This document shows, piece after piece, positions 21,403 to 29,833 of a DNA stretch of 64,000 nt (the stretch's first letter is position 1; every line of letters begins with the position of its first letter). The DNA comes from Pseudomonas sp. ANT_H4 (GTDB taxonomy: Bacteria > Pseudomonadota > Gammaproteobacteria > Pseudomonadales > Pseudomonadaceae), in contig NZ_VOBG01000002.1 of NCBI RefSeq assembly GCF_008369295.1, positions 62,001-126,000 of the forward strand, written 5' to 3'. A program made the translations under genes and the position numbers. A model generated the notes under the pieces. The model was not told the origin of the DNA. It ran no database searches and was given only the letters and a program-made list of their open reading frames with translations.

Positions 21403-21804
21403 ATGAGCAGAGATATCAAAGGTTTTACACTGATCGAGTTACTGATCGCTGTTGCGATCATCGCCATCCTGGCCGGCATTGCCTATCCCGGTTATACCGC
21501 TCACCTGAAAAAGGTCTATCGCACGGAAATTGTCGGTCTGCTCACCGAGCAAGCCCAACATCTCGAGCGTTATTACGTGAGAAATGGCATTTTTATTGAC
21601 GCCAGCGGCGTCAGCGCCGGTAATGATCGCTATAAAATCACGGTGACGTTGAACCCGCAGGATTTCAGCTTGATGGCCACGCCCCTCGCCGGTTCGGTGA
21701 TGATGGGCGACTCCTGTGGTGACTTCAGCTTGATCAGTACCGGCGCGCGGAGCAATCCGGGTGCTGCGCCCGACATGACTCGTAAAGAGTGCTGGGGGCG
21801 ATGA
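21403..21804 (+). CDS. pilE: Type IV pilus minor pilin PilE
   Basis: A 133-residue protein with leader MSRDIKG before FTLIELLIAVAIIAILAG (Glu5) and the segment YPGYTAHLKKVYRTEIVGLL typical of PilE. Two Cys near the C-terminus (DSCGDF and ECWGR) should form the D-region disulfide. Last gene of the pilVWXE run; thiO starts 57 bases downstream. Confidence 0.85.
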   Translation: MSRDIKGFTLIELLIAVAIIAILAGIAYPGYTAHLKKVYRTEIVGLLTEQAQHLERYYVRNGIFIDASGVSAGNDRYKITVTLNPQDFSLMATPLAGSVMMGDSCGDFSLISTGARSNPGAAPDMTRKECWGR

Positions 21805-21861
21805 GGTAGATGGGCGTGGGGTGCCAGGTGCACTCTTTTCTTTTTATCGGCTGGATCGAAG

Positions 21862-22962
21862 ATGGCTAAGCAACAGCAAGTAGTGGTGGTCGGTGGTGGC
21901 GTTATCGGCCTGTTGACGGCGTTCAACCTGGCAACCCAGGGACAGGCGGTGGTGCTGCTGGACCGTTCGGCGGTGGGGCAGGAGGCTTCCTGGGCGGGTG
22001 GTGGCATTGTTTCGCCGCTTTACCCGTGGCGCTACAGTCCTGCAGTGACCGCCCTGGCGCATTGGTCTCAGGATTTTTATCCTCAGTTGGCCGAGCGTCT
22101 TTTTGCAGCCACCGGAGTGGACCCTGAGGTTCATACCACTGGCTTGTATTGGTTGGATCTGGGCGATGAGGCTGAGGCCCTGGCTTGGGCGGCCCGTGAA
22201 GGACGACCACTGAGCAAGGTAGATATTTCGGCTGTCCGTGATGCTGTACCGGTGTTGGGTCCAGGGTTCTCACAAGCTATCTACATGGCGGGCGTGGCCA
22301 ACGTGCGTAACCCACGATTGGTAAAGTCCCTCAAGGCTGCCCTGCTGGCGTTGCCTGGTGTCACCGTGCATGAGCACTGCGCGGTGGAGGGATTTATTTG
22401 TGAGGGTGGCAAAATTGTTGGTGTGAACACGGCGCTTAGTGAGTTTCGGGGTGACCACGTGGTACTCGCCGCCGGTGCCTGGAGTGGCGAGTTGCTGGGT
22501 AGCCTGGGGCTGGAGTTGCCCGTGGAGCCGATCAAGGGGCAGATGATTCTGTACAAGTGCGCGTCAGACTTCTTGCCGTGCATGGTACTAGCCAAGCGTC
22601 GCTATGCGATCCCGCGGCGAGATGGGCATATTCTGATTGGTAGCACCCTGGAGCATGACGGCTTCAATAAAACAACGACTGACAAGGCGCTGCAGAGCCT
22701 GAAAGCCTCAGCTGTGGAGCTGATACCGGCGCTGGCGGATGCTGAGGTCGTGGGGCATTGGGCCGGATTGCGGCCAGGGTCGCCGGAAGGCATTCCCTAT
22801 ATTGGCAAGGTGCCAGGGTTTGATGGGCTTTGGCTAAATTGCGGGCATTACCGTAATGGGCTGGTGCTGGCGCCGGCATCCTGTCAGTTGTTTGTCGATT
22901 TGTTGCTGGAGTGCGAGCCGATCATTGACCCCGCGCCGTATGCACCGACAGGGCGGATCTAG
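21862..22962 (+). CDS. thiO: Glycine oxidase ThiO
   Basis: A 366-residue FAD-dependent amine oxidase of the DAO family. The N-terminus has the dinucleotide fold VVVVGGGVIGLLTAFNLA, and the C-terminal half has the PIKGQMILY and GHYRNGLVLAPA motifs found in ThiO. It oxidises glycine to the imine needed for the thiazole of thiamine. In P. aeruginosa the same gene (PA4548) lies between the fimTU-pil cluster and pilR; here pilSR are absent and a small zinc ribbon gene follows convergently. Confidence 0.88.
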   Translation: MAKQQQVVVVGGGVIGLLTAFNLATQGQAVVLLDRSAVGQEASWAGGGIVSPLYPWRYSPAVTALAHWSQDFYPQLAERLFAATGVDPEVHTTGLYWLDLGDEAEALAWAAREGRPLSKVDISAVRDAVPVLGPGFSQAIYMAGVANVRNPRLVKSLKAALLALPGVTVHEHCAVEGFICEGGKIVGVNTALSEFRGDHVVLAAGAWSGELLGSLGLELPVEPIKGQMILYKCASDFLPCMVLAKRRYAIPRRDGHILIGSTLEHDGFNKTTTDKALQSLKASAVELIPALADAEVVGHWAGLRPGSPEGIPYIGKVPGFDGLWLNCGHYRNGLVLAPASCQLFVDLLLECEPIIDPAPYAPTGRI

Positions 22963-22966
22963 ACGC

Positions 22967-22998
22967 AATCCAGGAGCGTGCAAGCCTGCTCCTGGATT
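22967..22998. terminator. Hairpin between thiO and the PP0621-type gene
   Basis: Perfect 11-bp arms (AATCCAGGAGC and GCTCCTGGATT) with a 10-base loop, between two convergent stops. There is no long T-run. Confidence 0.6.
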
Positions 22999-23010
22999 AT
23001 TGCGGCTGAA

Positions 23011-23244
23011 TCAACGCCCGATAGACTTCGGCCCCTGCTCCAGATGCCCCTGAGTGCAATACCACTCCTGACGCGAGCTTAGGGCGTGATCTTGCGGCAA
23101 ATGCACGCCACAGTGAGCGCAACGGACCATGGGCGCCGCACCTTGCTCGTGGGGCCGTTGTTGCGTCGGCACGGGGCGCTTGAACTTGCGCCATAACCAT
23201 ACCGCGGCAGCAATCAGAGCAATCCAGAACAGTAAACGAACCAT
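23011..23244 (-). CDS. Small zinc ribbon membrane-anchored protein (PP0621 type)
   Basis: A 77-residue protein. Residues 3-18 form one hydrophobic helix (LLFWIALIAAAVWLW), followed by basic residues and a linker. The C-terminal part has a CAHC pair and a single later Cys plus His residues that look like a small zinc-binding unit. It matches the short protein encoded beside bamD in other pseudomonads (PP_0621 position). Function unknown. Confidence 0.75.
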   Translation of the reverse strand: MVRLLFWIALIAAAVWLWRKFKRPVPTQQRPHEQGAAPMVRCAHCGVHLPQDHALSSRQEWYCTQGHLEQGPKSIGR

Positions 23245-23323
23245 GGTCAGTAGCTTCTCGACAAGGAATGCGGCAGTTTAGCCAAGGACGTGACCGGCGC
23301 ACAGGGGAATAAAGTCGCGCCAT

Positions 23324-23352
23324 AAAAAAGGAGCCCCTGGGGGCTCCTTTTG
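23324..23352 (-). terminator. Rho-independent terminator of bamD
   Basis: AAAAGGAGCCCC and GGGGCTCCTTTT form a perfect 12-bp stem with a 2-base centre, 16 bases after the bamD stop on the minus strand, with A- and T-runs on each side. Confidence 0.9.
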
Positions 23353-23367
23353 GCATCGCATCGACCG

Positions 23368-24393
23368 TTAGTCAAATACGCCAAGCGTCATGTAGCTGAA
23401 CCACGAGCGGTCTTCGTTATTGCCCAGGGCTTCAGGGGTCTCTTCTTCGATCACGTCTCCGTTCTCGTCATGAGGCTTCAAGTCCGAAGGAATAGAATCC
23501 TTGGCATCCTGGTACTGCTTGATCACGTCCTGGTTGGCGCGGGTTTCGCCCGGCGGCAGCGGTGGGCGGGATTCGATCAGGCCCAAGGTGTACTTGCTCA
23601 ACCACGAACGGTTGTCAGCTTCAGCCACTTGCGGCACGAACTGACCGTCTGTCAGGCTTGGGTGGTCCGGGTAGTTGAGCTTCAAGGTTTCCAAGCTAGT
23701 GGTCGCCAGGGCGTCCAGGTGCAGGCGCTGGTAAGCCTCGGTCATCACTGCCAGGCCATCACCCACGGATGGGGTTTCCTGGAAATTCTCCACTACATAG
23801 CGACCACGGTTAGCGGCAGCTACATAAGCCTGGCGGGTCAGGTAGTAGTGGGCCACGTGGATCTCGTAGGAAGCCAGCAGGTTGCGCAGGTAGATCATGC
23901 GCTGCTTGGCGTCCGGCGCGTAGCGGCTGTTGGGGTAGCGGCTGGTCAGCTGGGCGAACTCGTTGTAGGAGTCGCGCGCGGCACCTGGGTCACGCTTGGT
24001 CATGTCCAGCGGCAGGAAGCGCGCCAGCAGGCCAACGTCCTGGTCAAACGAGGTCAGGCCCTTGAGGTAGTAGGCGTAATCCACGTTTGGATGCTGCGGG
24101 TGCAGGCGGATAAAACGCTCGGCGGCGGACTTAGCAGCTTCCGGCTCGGCGTTCTTGTAGTTGGCGTAGATCAGTTCGAGCTGGGCCTGGTCGGCGTAGC
24201 GGCCGAACGGATACCGCGACTCCAGTGCCTTGAGCTTGGCCGTGGCGCTGGTGTAACTGTTGTTGTCCAGGTCGGCCTGAGCTTGCTGGTACAGCTCGAC
24301 TTCGCTGAGGTTTTCGTCGACGACGTCCTTTGTTGACGAGCAAGCAGCAGTCATGGCGAGGATGGCGATCAGCAGCAGGTGTTTCACTTGCAT
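23368..24393 (-). CDS. bamD: Outer membrane assembly lipoprotein BamD
   Basis: A 341-residue lipoprotein of the BAM complex, which inserts beta-barrel proteins into the outer membrane. The signal peptide ends LAMTAACSS with Cys18 as lipidation site. Residues about 25-245 contain TPR repeats ([22 protein letters not shown] is one start). The protein is about 95 residues longer than E. coli BamD; the extension carries two related motifs, [13 protein letters not shown] and [13 protein letters not shown]. The ATG at 24393 gives the lipoprotein signal; an upstream frame extension to 24477 does not. Divergent from rluD as in E. coli. Confidence 0.94.
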   Translation of the reverse strand: MQVKHLLLIAILAMTAACSSTKDVVDENLSEVELYQQAQADLDNNSYTSATAKLKALESRYPFGRYADQAQLELIYANYKNAEPEAAKSAAERFIRLHPQHPNVDYAYYLKGLTSFDQDVGLLARFLPLDMTKRDPGAARDSYNEFAQLTSRYPNSRYAPDAKQRMIYLRNLLASYEIHVAHYYLTRQAYVAAANRGRYVVENFQETPSVGDGLAVMTEAYQRLHLDALATTSLETLKLNYPDHPSLTDGQFVPQVAEADNRSWLSKYTLGLIESRPPLPPGETRANQDVIKQYQDAKDSIPSDLKPHDENGDVIEEETPEALGNNEDRSWFSYMTLGVFD

Positions 24394-24542
24394 GGCGGCT
24401 TGCGTCCCTATGACGGCCGCTGTCTTGGGCGGGGCCGTCCTGTTATGATGAGCGCCCCGTTGAAAGCCTCGGGGCAAAAGACGCCGTATTTAACCACAAG
24501 CGCGCAGCCGAAACCAAAGGCTGTGCCACGCCTAGTCTGAGC

Positions 24543-25505
24543 ATGTCCGATAAAATTGAACTTAGCGCAGAGGTGCCGTCCGAATTGGGCGGCCAACGCC
24601 TCGATCAAGTCGCCGCACAATTATTCGCTGAGCACTCGCGCTCGCGCCTTTCCGCCTGGATCAAAGACGGCCGCCTGACTGTGGATGGAGCGGTTATCCG
24701 CCCGCGAGACATAGTCCATGGCGGTGCGATTCTTGAGCTGACTGCCGAGCAGGAAGCCCAGGGAGAATGGATCGCCCAGGACATTGAACTGGACATCGTC
24801 TATGAAGACGACGACATCCTGGTGATCAACAAACCCGCGGGCCTGGTGGTTCACCCGGCTGCCGGGCACGCTGATGGCACCCTGCTCAATGCTTTGTTGC
24901 ACCATGTGCCGGACATCATCAATGTCCCGCGCTGCGGCATCGTGCATCGACTGGACAAGGACACCACCGGTCTTATGGTGGTGGCCAAGACCATTCAGGC
25001 GCAGACGCGGCTGGTTATACAATTGCAGAGCCGCAGCGTTAGCCGGATCTATGAATGCATTGTGATCGGTGTGGTAACGGCAGGTGGCAAGATCAACGCC
25101 CCTATCGGTCGCCACGGCCAGCAGCGCCAGCGCATGGCGGTGATGGAGGGCGGCAAGCAGGCCGTCAGCCATTATCGCGTGCTGGAGCGTTTCCGTTCCC
25201 ACACTCATGTGCGGGTCAAGCTGGAAACCGGTCGTACTCACCAGATTCGGGTGCACATGGCCCACATCAACTTCCCGTTGGTCGGGGATCCGGCCTATGG
25301 CGGCCGCTTCCGTATTCCGCCGGCGGCCAGTGCGACCATGATTGAATCCCTGAAAACCTTCCCGCGTCAGGCGCTGCATGCACGCTTCCTGGAGCTGGAT
25401 CATCCGACGAGCGGTAAGCGGATGAGCTGGGAATCGCCACTTCCGGACGACTTTGTCTGGTTGTTGTCGCTGCTCAAGCAGGATCGTGAGGCGTTTATCG
25501 GATGA
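24543..25505 (+). CDS. rluD: 23S rRNA pseudouridine synthase RluD
   Basis: A 320-residue enzyme that makes pseudouridines 1911, 1915 and 1917 in helix 69 of 23S rRNA (E. coli numbering). Residues 1-75 form an S4 RNA-binding domain (GQRLDQVAAQLF). The catalytic Asp is in HRLDKDTTGLMVV near residue 140. The C-terminal portion has KLETGRTHQIRVH. The stop overlaps the pgeF start by 4 bases, the same pairing as in E. coli. Confidence 0.95.
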   Translation: MSDKIELSAEVPSELGGQRLDQVAAQLFAEHSRSRLSAWIKDGRLTVDGAVIRPRDIVHGGAILELTAEQEAQGEWIAQDIELDIVYEDDDILVINKPAGLVVHPAAGHADGTLLNALLHHVPDIINVPRCGIVHRLDKDTTGLMVVAKTIQAQTRLVIQLQSRSVSRIYECIVIGVVTAGGKINAPIGRHGQQRQRMAVMEGGKQAVSHYRVLERFRSHTHVRVKLETGRTHQIRVHMAHINFPLVGDPAYGGRFRIPPAASATMIESLKTFPRQALHARFLELDHPTSGKRMSWESPLPDDFVWLLSLLKQDREAFIG

Positions 25506-26227
25506 GTGACTGGCTGATTCCTGACTGGCCCGCGCCGGCCGGGGTGAAAGCCTGTGTCACCACTCGTTCTGGCGGCGTCAGTCTGGCGCCGTTTGACAGC
25601 CTCAACCTTGGCGATCATGTCGAAGACAGCCCCGAGGCTGTCAGCGAAAATCGTCGACGCTTGACTGATGTCTTCTCTATTCAGCCGGCCTGGTTGCGCC
25701 AAGTCCACGGTGTGACTGTGGTCGAAGCCGATCCTGGCCGTATTGCCGAGGCCGATGGCAGTTGGACCAGCACCCCCGGCATCGCCTGCACGGCGATGAC
25801 GGCTGATTGTTTGCCTGCCTTGTTTTGCAATCGCGCCGGTACTCGTGTCGCCGCAGCTCATGCCGGTTGGCGTGGCTTGGCGGCTGGTGTACTGGAAGCG
25901 GCCTTCGAAAGCCTGGAGGTTGCTCCTGCCGAAGTACTGGTCTGGTTGGGGCCGGCCATTGGTCCACAAGCTTTTGAGGTCGGCCCGCAAGTGCGCGAAG
26001 CCTTCATGCAGCAATTGCCTATAACGGCTGAAGCTTTCGTTCCCAGCCAAAATCCGGGCAAGTTCATGGCCGACATCTACCAGTTAGCTCGCCTGCGCTT
26101 GGCCGCACGCGGCATTACCGCGGTATACGGTGGTGGTTTTTGCACCGTGACTGACCCTCGCTTCTATTCTTACCGGCGCAGCCCTCGCACCGGTCGGTTT
26201 GCCTCCCTTGTCTGGCTCGAACGCTAG
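25502..26227 (+). CDS. pgeF: Peptidoglycan editing factor / laccase-domain protein PgeF (YfiH)
   Basis: A 241-residue protein of the multi-copper-oxidase-like polyphenol oxidase family. Conserved metal or purine-binding motifs are TRSGGVS near the N-terminus, QVHG, TADCLPALF and HAGWRGLAAG. E. coli YfiH limits misincorporation of amino acids into peptidoglycan precursors, and related proteins act on purine nucleosides. Translationally coupled to rluD and followed by clpB. Confidence 0.92.
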   Translation: MSDWLIPDWPAPAGVKACVTTRSGGVSLAPFDSLNLGDHVEDSPEAVSENRRRLTDVFSIQPAWLRQVHGVTVVEADPGRIAEADGSWTSTPGIACTAMTADCLPALFCNRAGTRVAAAHAGWRGLAAGVLEAAFESLEVAPAEVLVWLGPAIGPQAFEVGPQVREAFMQQLPITAEAFVPSQNPGKFMADIYQLARLRLAARGITAVYGGGFCTVTDPRFYSYRRSPRTGRFASLVWLER

Positions 26228-26257
26228 ACTCTTCTGATCTACATCAATCCCGGGCAG

Positions 26258-26287
26258 CTTGAATCTTCCAGAATCGACCGCATCTAT
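26258..26287 (+). promoter_or_regulatory. Sigma-32 heat-shock promoter of clpB
   Basis: CTTGAA (26258-26263), a 14-base spacer and CCGCATCTAT (26278-26287) match the RpoH consensus CTTGAA-N13-15-CCCCATNT with one mismatch. It lies about 75 bases upstream of the clpB ATG. Confidence 0.78.
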
Positions 26288-26358
26288 AGGGGTGTCTGGC
26301 AGGTTTCTTCATTCAGGATGTGTTTATAGCTCCGGCCTGCTCAAAAGGAAGGTGACTA

Positions 26359-28923
26359 ATGCGTATTGATCGTTTAACCAGCAAATTGCAGTTGGCATTA
26401 TCGGACTCTCAATCCCTGGCGGTTGGCCTTGATCATCCTGCCATCGAGCCTGCGCACTTGATGCAGGCGCTTCTGGAGCAGCAAGGCGGCTCCATCAAGC
26501 CGTTGCTGATGCAGGTAGGCTTTGACATCAACAGCCTACGCAAAGAGTTGAGCAAAGAGCTCGACCAACTGCCAAAAATCCAAAATCCTACCGGCGACGT
26601 GAATATGTCCCAGGATTTGGCGCGCCTGCTCAACCAGGCAGATCGCCTGGCCCAGCAGAAGGGCGACCAGTTCATCTCCAGCGAGCTGGTGTTGCTTGCC
26701 GCCATGGACGAGAACAGCAAACTCGGCAAATTGTTGCTGGGCCAGGGCGTGAGCAAGAAGGCCCTGGAAAATGCCATCAACAACCTGCGCGGTGGCGAGG
26801 CGGTGAATGACCCTAATCATGAGGAGTCCCGCCAAGCCCTGGATAAATACACCGTCGACCTGACCAAGCTCGCTGAAGAAGGCAAGCTCGATCCAGTGAT
26901 TGGCCGTGACGACGAAATTCGCCGCACCATCCAGGTCCTGCAGCGTCGCACCAAGAACAATCCGGTGCTGATCGGTGAACCTGGCGTGGGTAAAACCGCC
27001 ATTGCCGAAGGGCTGGCCCAGCGCATCATCAATGGTGAAGTGCCTGATGGCCTGAAGGGCAAGCGCCTGTTGTCCCTGGACATGGGCTCGCTGATTGCTG
27101 GCGCCAAGTTTCGTGGCGAGTTCGAAGAGCGTTTGAAATCTCTGCTTAACGAGCTGACGAAGCAGGAAGGGCAGATCATTCTATTTATCGACGAACTGCA
27201 CACCATGGTCGGCGCCGGTAAAGGCGAAGGCGCCATGGATGCTGGCAACATGCTCAAGCCCGCCTTGGCACGGGGCGAGTTGCATTGCGTCGGCGCTACC
27301 ACGCTCAACGAATACCGTCAGTACATTGAAAAGGATGCCGCGCTTGAGCGCCGCTTCCAGAAAGTTTTGGTGGAAGAGCCGAGCGAAGAGGACACCATCG
27401 CAATCCTGCGGGGCCTGAAAGAGCGTTATGAGGTTCACCACAGGGTGGCGATCACTGACGGCGCGATCATCGCGGCGGCCAAATTGAGCCATCGCTACAT
27501 CACCGATCGTCAGTTGCCCGACAAGGCCATTGACCTGATCGACGAAGCGGCCAGCCGCATTCGCATGGAAATCGACTCCAAGCCGGAAGTGCTGGATCGC
27601 CTGGAGCGGCGCCTGATTCAACTTAAGGTTGAATCCCAGGCCCTGAAAAAAGAAAAGGATGAGGCGGCGATCAAGCGCCTGGAAAAACTCCAGGAAGAAA
27701 TTGCCCGTCTGGAGCGTGAGTATTCGGATCTCGAAGAGATCTGGGCCGCGGAAAAAGCCGAAGTCCAGGGGTCTGCTCAGATTCAGCAAAAGATCGAGCA
27801 GTCCCGCCAGGAACTGGAATCCGCCCGCCGCAAGGGCGATCTGAATCGCATGGCCGAGTTGCAGTACGGGGTGATTCCTGACCTGGAACGCAGCCTGCAA
27901 ATGGTCGACCAGCACGGCAAAAGCGAGAACCAGTTGCTGCGCAGCAAGGTGACCGAGGAAGAAATTGCCGAAGTCGTCTCCAAGTGGACGGGTATTCCTG
28001 TGTCGAAAATGCTCGAAGGCGAGCGCGACAAATTGATGAAAATGGAAAGCCTGTTGCACCAGCGTGTCATCGGCCAGGAAGAGGCGGTGGTCGCGGTGTC
28101 CAACGCGGTACGGCGTTCCCGAGCCGGGTTGTCCGACCCGGACCGTCCGAGCGGCTCGTTCATGTTCCTTGGCCCGACCGGTGTGGGTAAAACCGAACTG
28201 TGCAAGGCTTTGGCCGAGTTTCTCTTTGATACTGAAGAGGCCATGGTGCGGATCGATATGTCCGAGTTCATGGAGAAACATTCTGTGGCTCGCCTGATCG
28301 GGGCACCACCAGGCTACGTGGGATACGAAGAAGGCGGTTACCTGACCGAAGCGGTACGGCGTAAGCCTTACTCGGTGATCCTCCTGGACGAGGTCGAGAA
28401 GGCCCATCCGGATGTGTTCAACGTGTTGCTGCAAGTGCTGGAAGACGGCCGTCTGACGGACAGCCACGGACGTACCGTGGATTTTCGCAATACGGTGATC
28501 GTGATGACCTCCAACCTGGGCTCGGCGCAGATTCAGGAGCTGGTGGGCGATCGCGAAGCGCAGCGCGCAGCAGTGATGGATGCGGTATCGACGCACTTCC
28601 GGCCGGAGTTCATTAACCGGATCGATGAAGTGGTGATCTTCGAGCCATTGGCCCGAGATCAGATTGCCGGTATCGCCGAGATCCAGTTGGGTCGCCTGCG
28701 CAGTCGTCTGGCGGAGCGCGAGTTGGCGCTGGACCTGAGTGGCGAGGCGTTGGACAAACTGATCGCTGTGGGCTATGACCCGGTGTATGGCGCACGGCCG
28801 TTGAAGCGTGCGATCCAGCGCTGGATCGAGAACCCGTTGGCGCAGTTGATCTTGTCGGGCAGCTTTATGCCTGGTACCAGCGTCACGGCAACTGTGGAAC
28901 ACGACGAAATCGTCTTTCACTAA
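26359..28923 (+). CDS. clpB: ATP-dependent disaggregase ClpB
   Basis: An 854-residue Hsp100 chaperone that, with DnaK, extracts proteins from aggregates. The order is: Clp N-domain (1-150), AAA+ domain 1 with Walker [10 protein letters not shown] near residue 206, the long coiled-coil middle domain (about 410-530, rich in Glu, Lys and Arg), and AAA+ domain 2 with Walker [10 protein letters not shown] near residue 607. A strong AAGGAAGGTG site precedes the ATG. A sigma-32 promoter lies upstream and a terminator downstream, so it is a single-gene heat-shock unit. Confidence 0.97.
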   Translation: MRIDRLTSKLQLALSDSQSLAVGLDHPAIEPAHLMQALLEQQGGSIKPLLMQVGFDINSLRKELSKELDQLPKIQNPTGDVNMSQDLARLLNQADRLAQQKGDQFISSELVLLAAMDENSKLGKLLLGQGVSKKALENAINNLRGGEAVNDPNHEESRQALDKYTVDLTKLAEEGKLDPVIGRDDEIRRTIQVLQRRTKNNPVLIGEPGVGKTAIAEGLAQRIINGEVPDGLKGKRLLSLDMGSLIAGAKFRGEFEERLKSLLNELTKQEGQIILFIDELHTMVGAGKGEGAMDAGNMLKPALARGELHCVGATTLNEYRQYIEKDAALERRFQKVLVEEPSEEDTIAILRGLKERYEVHHRVAITDGAIIAAAKLSHRYITDRQLPDKAIDLIDEAASRIRMEIDSKPEVLDRLERRLIQLKVESQALKKEKDEAAIKRLEKLQEEIARLEREYSDLEEIWAAEKAEVQGSAQIQQKIEQSRQELESARRKGDLNRMAELQYGVIPDLERSLQMVDQHGKSENQLLRSKVTEEEIAEVVSKWTGIPVSKMLEGERDKLMKMESLLHQRVIGQEEAVVAVSNAVRRSRAGLSDPDRPSGSFMFLGPTGVGKTELCKALAEFLFDTEEAMVRIDMSEFMEKHSVARLIGAPPGYVGYEEGGYLTEAVRRKPYSVILLDEVEKAHPDVFNVLLQVLEDGRLTDSHGRTVDFRNTVIVMTSNLGSAQIQELVGDREAQRAAVMDAVSTHFRPEFINRIDEVVIFEPLARDQIAGIAEIQLGRLRSRLAERELALDLSGEALDKLIAVGYDPVYGARPLKRAIQRWIENPLAQLILSGSFMPGTSVTATVEHDEIVFH

Positions 28924-28948
28924 GCCCGGACTGCATGGCTATAAGAAG

Positions 28949-28976
28949 AGGCCCCGCACTGCGGGGCCTTTTTTTT
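28949..28976 (+). terminator. Rho-independent terminator after clpB
   Basis: AGGCCCCGC and GCGGGGCCT form a perfect 9-bp stem with loop ACT, followed by a run of T. Between here and the tRNA promoter at 29109 I see nothing else. Confidence 0.92.
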
Positions 28977-29108
28977 CGATAGGGCGTTGAACTGTAAGGC
29001 AAAGGCTTGTAAAGTGCGCCCCGCAGTATGTCAGCCCAACGGTTTCTTCTCCCCAAGGAGAAATCTGAAACAAGTCGCAAATCATTGTCTTAAAAGCAAT
29101 TTAAAGGG

Positions 29109-29136
29109 TTGACAGGGGTTTTTAAGATTGTAGAAT
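29109..29136 (+). promoter_or_regulatory. Strong sigma-70 promoter of the tRNA cluster
   Basis: TTGACA (29109-29114), a 16-base spacer and TAGAAT (29131-29136), followed by a GC-rich discriminator (AGCGCGCC), the arrangement of stringently controlled stable RNA promoters. The first tRNA begins about 80 bases downstream. Confidence 0.75.
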
Positions 29137-29223
29137 AGCGCGCCTCGGAGGCACGAACGCAGCGATGCAATCGGGTCGAAGAGAAGGTAGTAAGCAGCAA
29201 AGTTTCACTTTGAAATATGTAGT

Positions 29224-29299
29224 TCCGTGATAGCTCAGTTGGTAGAGCAAATGACTGTTAATCATTGGGTCCCAGGTTCGAGTCCTGGTCACGGAGCCA
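29224..29299 (+). tRNA. tRNA-Asn (GTT)
   Basis: A 76-base cloverleaf: acceptor TCCGTGA pairs with TCACGGA, anticodon loop CTGTTAA gives anticodon GTT, T-loop TTCGAGT, and the CCA end is encoded. First gene of an Asn-Pro-Lys cluster. Confidence 0.95.
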
Positions 29300-29308
29300 A
29301 TTTCAAGC

Positions 29309-29385
29309 CGGGGTATAGCGCAGTCCGGTAGCGCGCCTGCTTTGGGAGCAGGATGTCAGGAGTTCGAATCCCCTTACCCCGACCA
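29309..29385 (+). tRNA. tRNA-Pro (TGG), copy 1
   Basis: A 77-base cloverleaf: acceptor CGGGGTA with TACCCCG, anticodon loop TTTGGGA giving TGG, T-loop TTCGAAT, CCA encoded. An identical copy lies at 29562. Confidence 0.95.
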
Positions 29386-29390
29386 TATTT

Positions 29391-29466
29391 GGGTCGTTAG
29401 CTCAGTTGGTAGAGCAGTTGGCTTTTAACCAATTGGTCGTAGGTTCGAATCCCACACGACCCACCA
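29391..29466 (+). tRNA. tRNA-Lys (TTT)
   Basis: A 76-base cloverleaf: acceptor GGGTCGT with ACGACCC, anticodon loop CTTTTAA giving TTT, CCA encoded. A terminator follows at 29531. Confidence 0.95.
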
Positions 29467-29530
29467 TTTTTGAACCCAGTTAACGCTGGAATCGAATCTT
29501 AAGATCAGAGGCCAAAAGCACTGATCGTAG

Positions 29531-29559
29531 AAGGCGACTTGTAAAGGTCGCCTTTTTTT
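29531..29559 (+). terminator. Rho-independent terminator between tRNA-Lys and the second tRNA-Pro
   Basis: AAGGCGAC and GTCGCCTT form a perfect 8-bp stem with an 8-base loop, then a run of T. It ends only a few bases before the next tRNA. Confidence 0.88.
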
Positions 29560-29561
29560 AC

Positions 29562-29638
29562 CGGGGTATAGCGCAGTCCGGTAGCGCGCCTGCTTTGGGA
29601 GCAGGATGTCAGGAGTTCGAATCCCCTTACCCCGACCA
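29562..29638 (+). tRNA. tRNA-Pro (TGG), copy 2
   Basis: Identical over all 77 bases to the copy at 29309, including CCA and the ATATT that follows. It sits behind a terminator, so its transcription depends on readthrough or on a promoter I cannot identify in the few bases between. Confidence 0.93.
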
Positions 29639-29643
29639 TATTA

Positions 29644-29679
29644 AAAATCCTCGTATCGAAAGATACGGGGATTTTTTTT
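29644..29679 (+). terminator. Rho-independent terminator after the tRNA cluster
   Basis: CCTCGTATC and GATACGGGG pair over 9 bp with one G-T, loop GAAA, flanked by A- and T-runs. Downstream, up to ndh at 29834, lie fragments of REP-like sequence (GGCGGGCAAGCCCGCTCACCAC near 29717). Confidence 0.9.
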
Positions 29680-29833
29680 GCCTGCGATAGCGGTAGGGCA
29701 GCTGGCGAATACCCTTTGGCGGGCAAGCCCGCTCACCACGGAGTAATGTTAGGCGCTCCATTCCCTTAACTCACCGGCAATAAGGCAAGCCCGGCTCCCA
29801 CAGAAGCCGGGCACTCCACATCAAACTGCGCTG

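Noticed and set aside
27181..28920. 579-residue minus-strand frame opposite clpB
   Set aside because: Antisense shadow; clpB has both AAA+ domains and a terminator in the expected place.
29505..29726. 73-residue frame on the minus strand across the second tRNA-Pro
   Set aside because: It is the antisense of the tRNA (FELLTSCSQSRRA is the usual artefact of this tRNA) and has no independent support.
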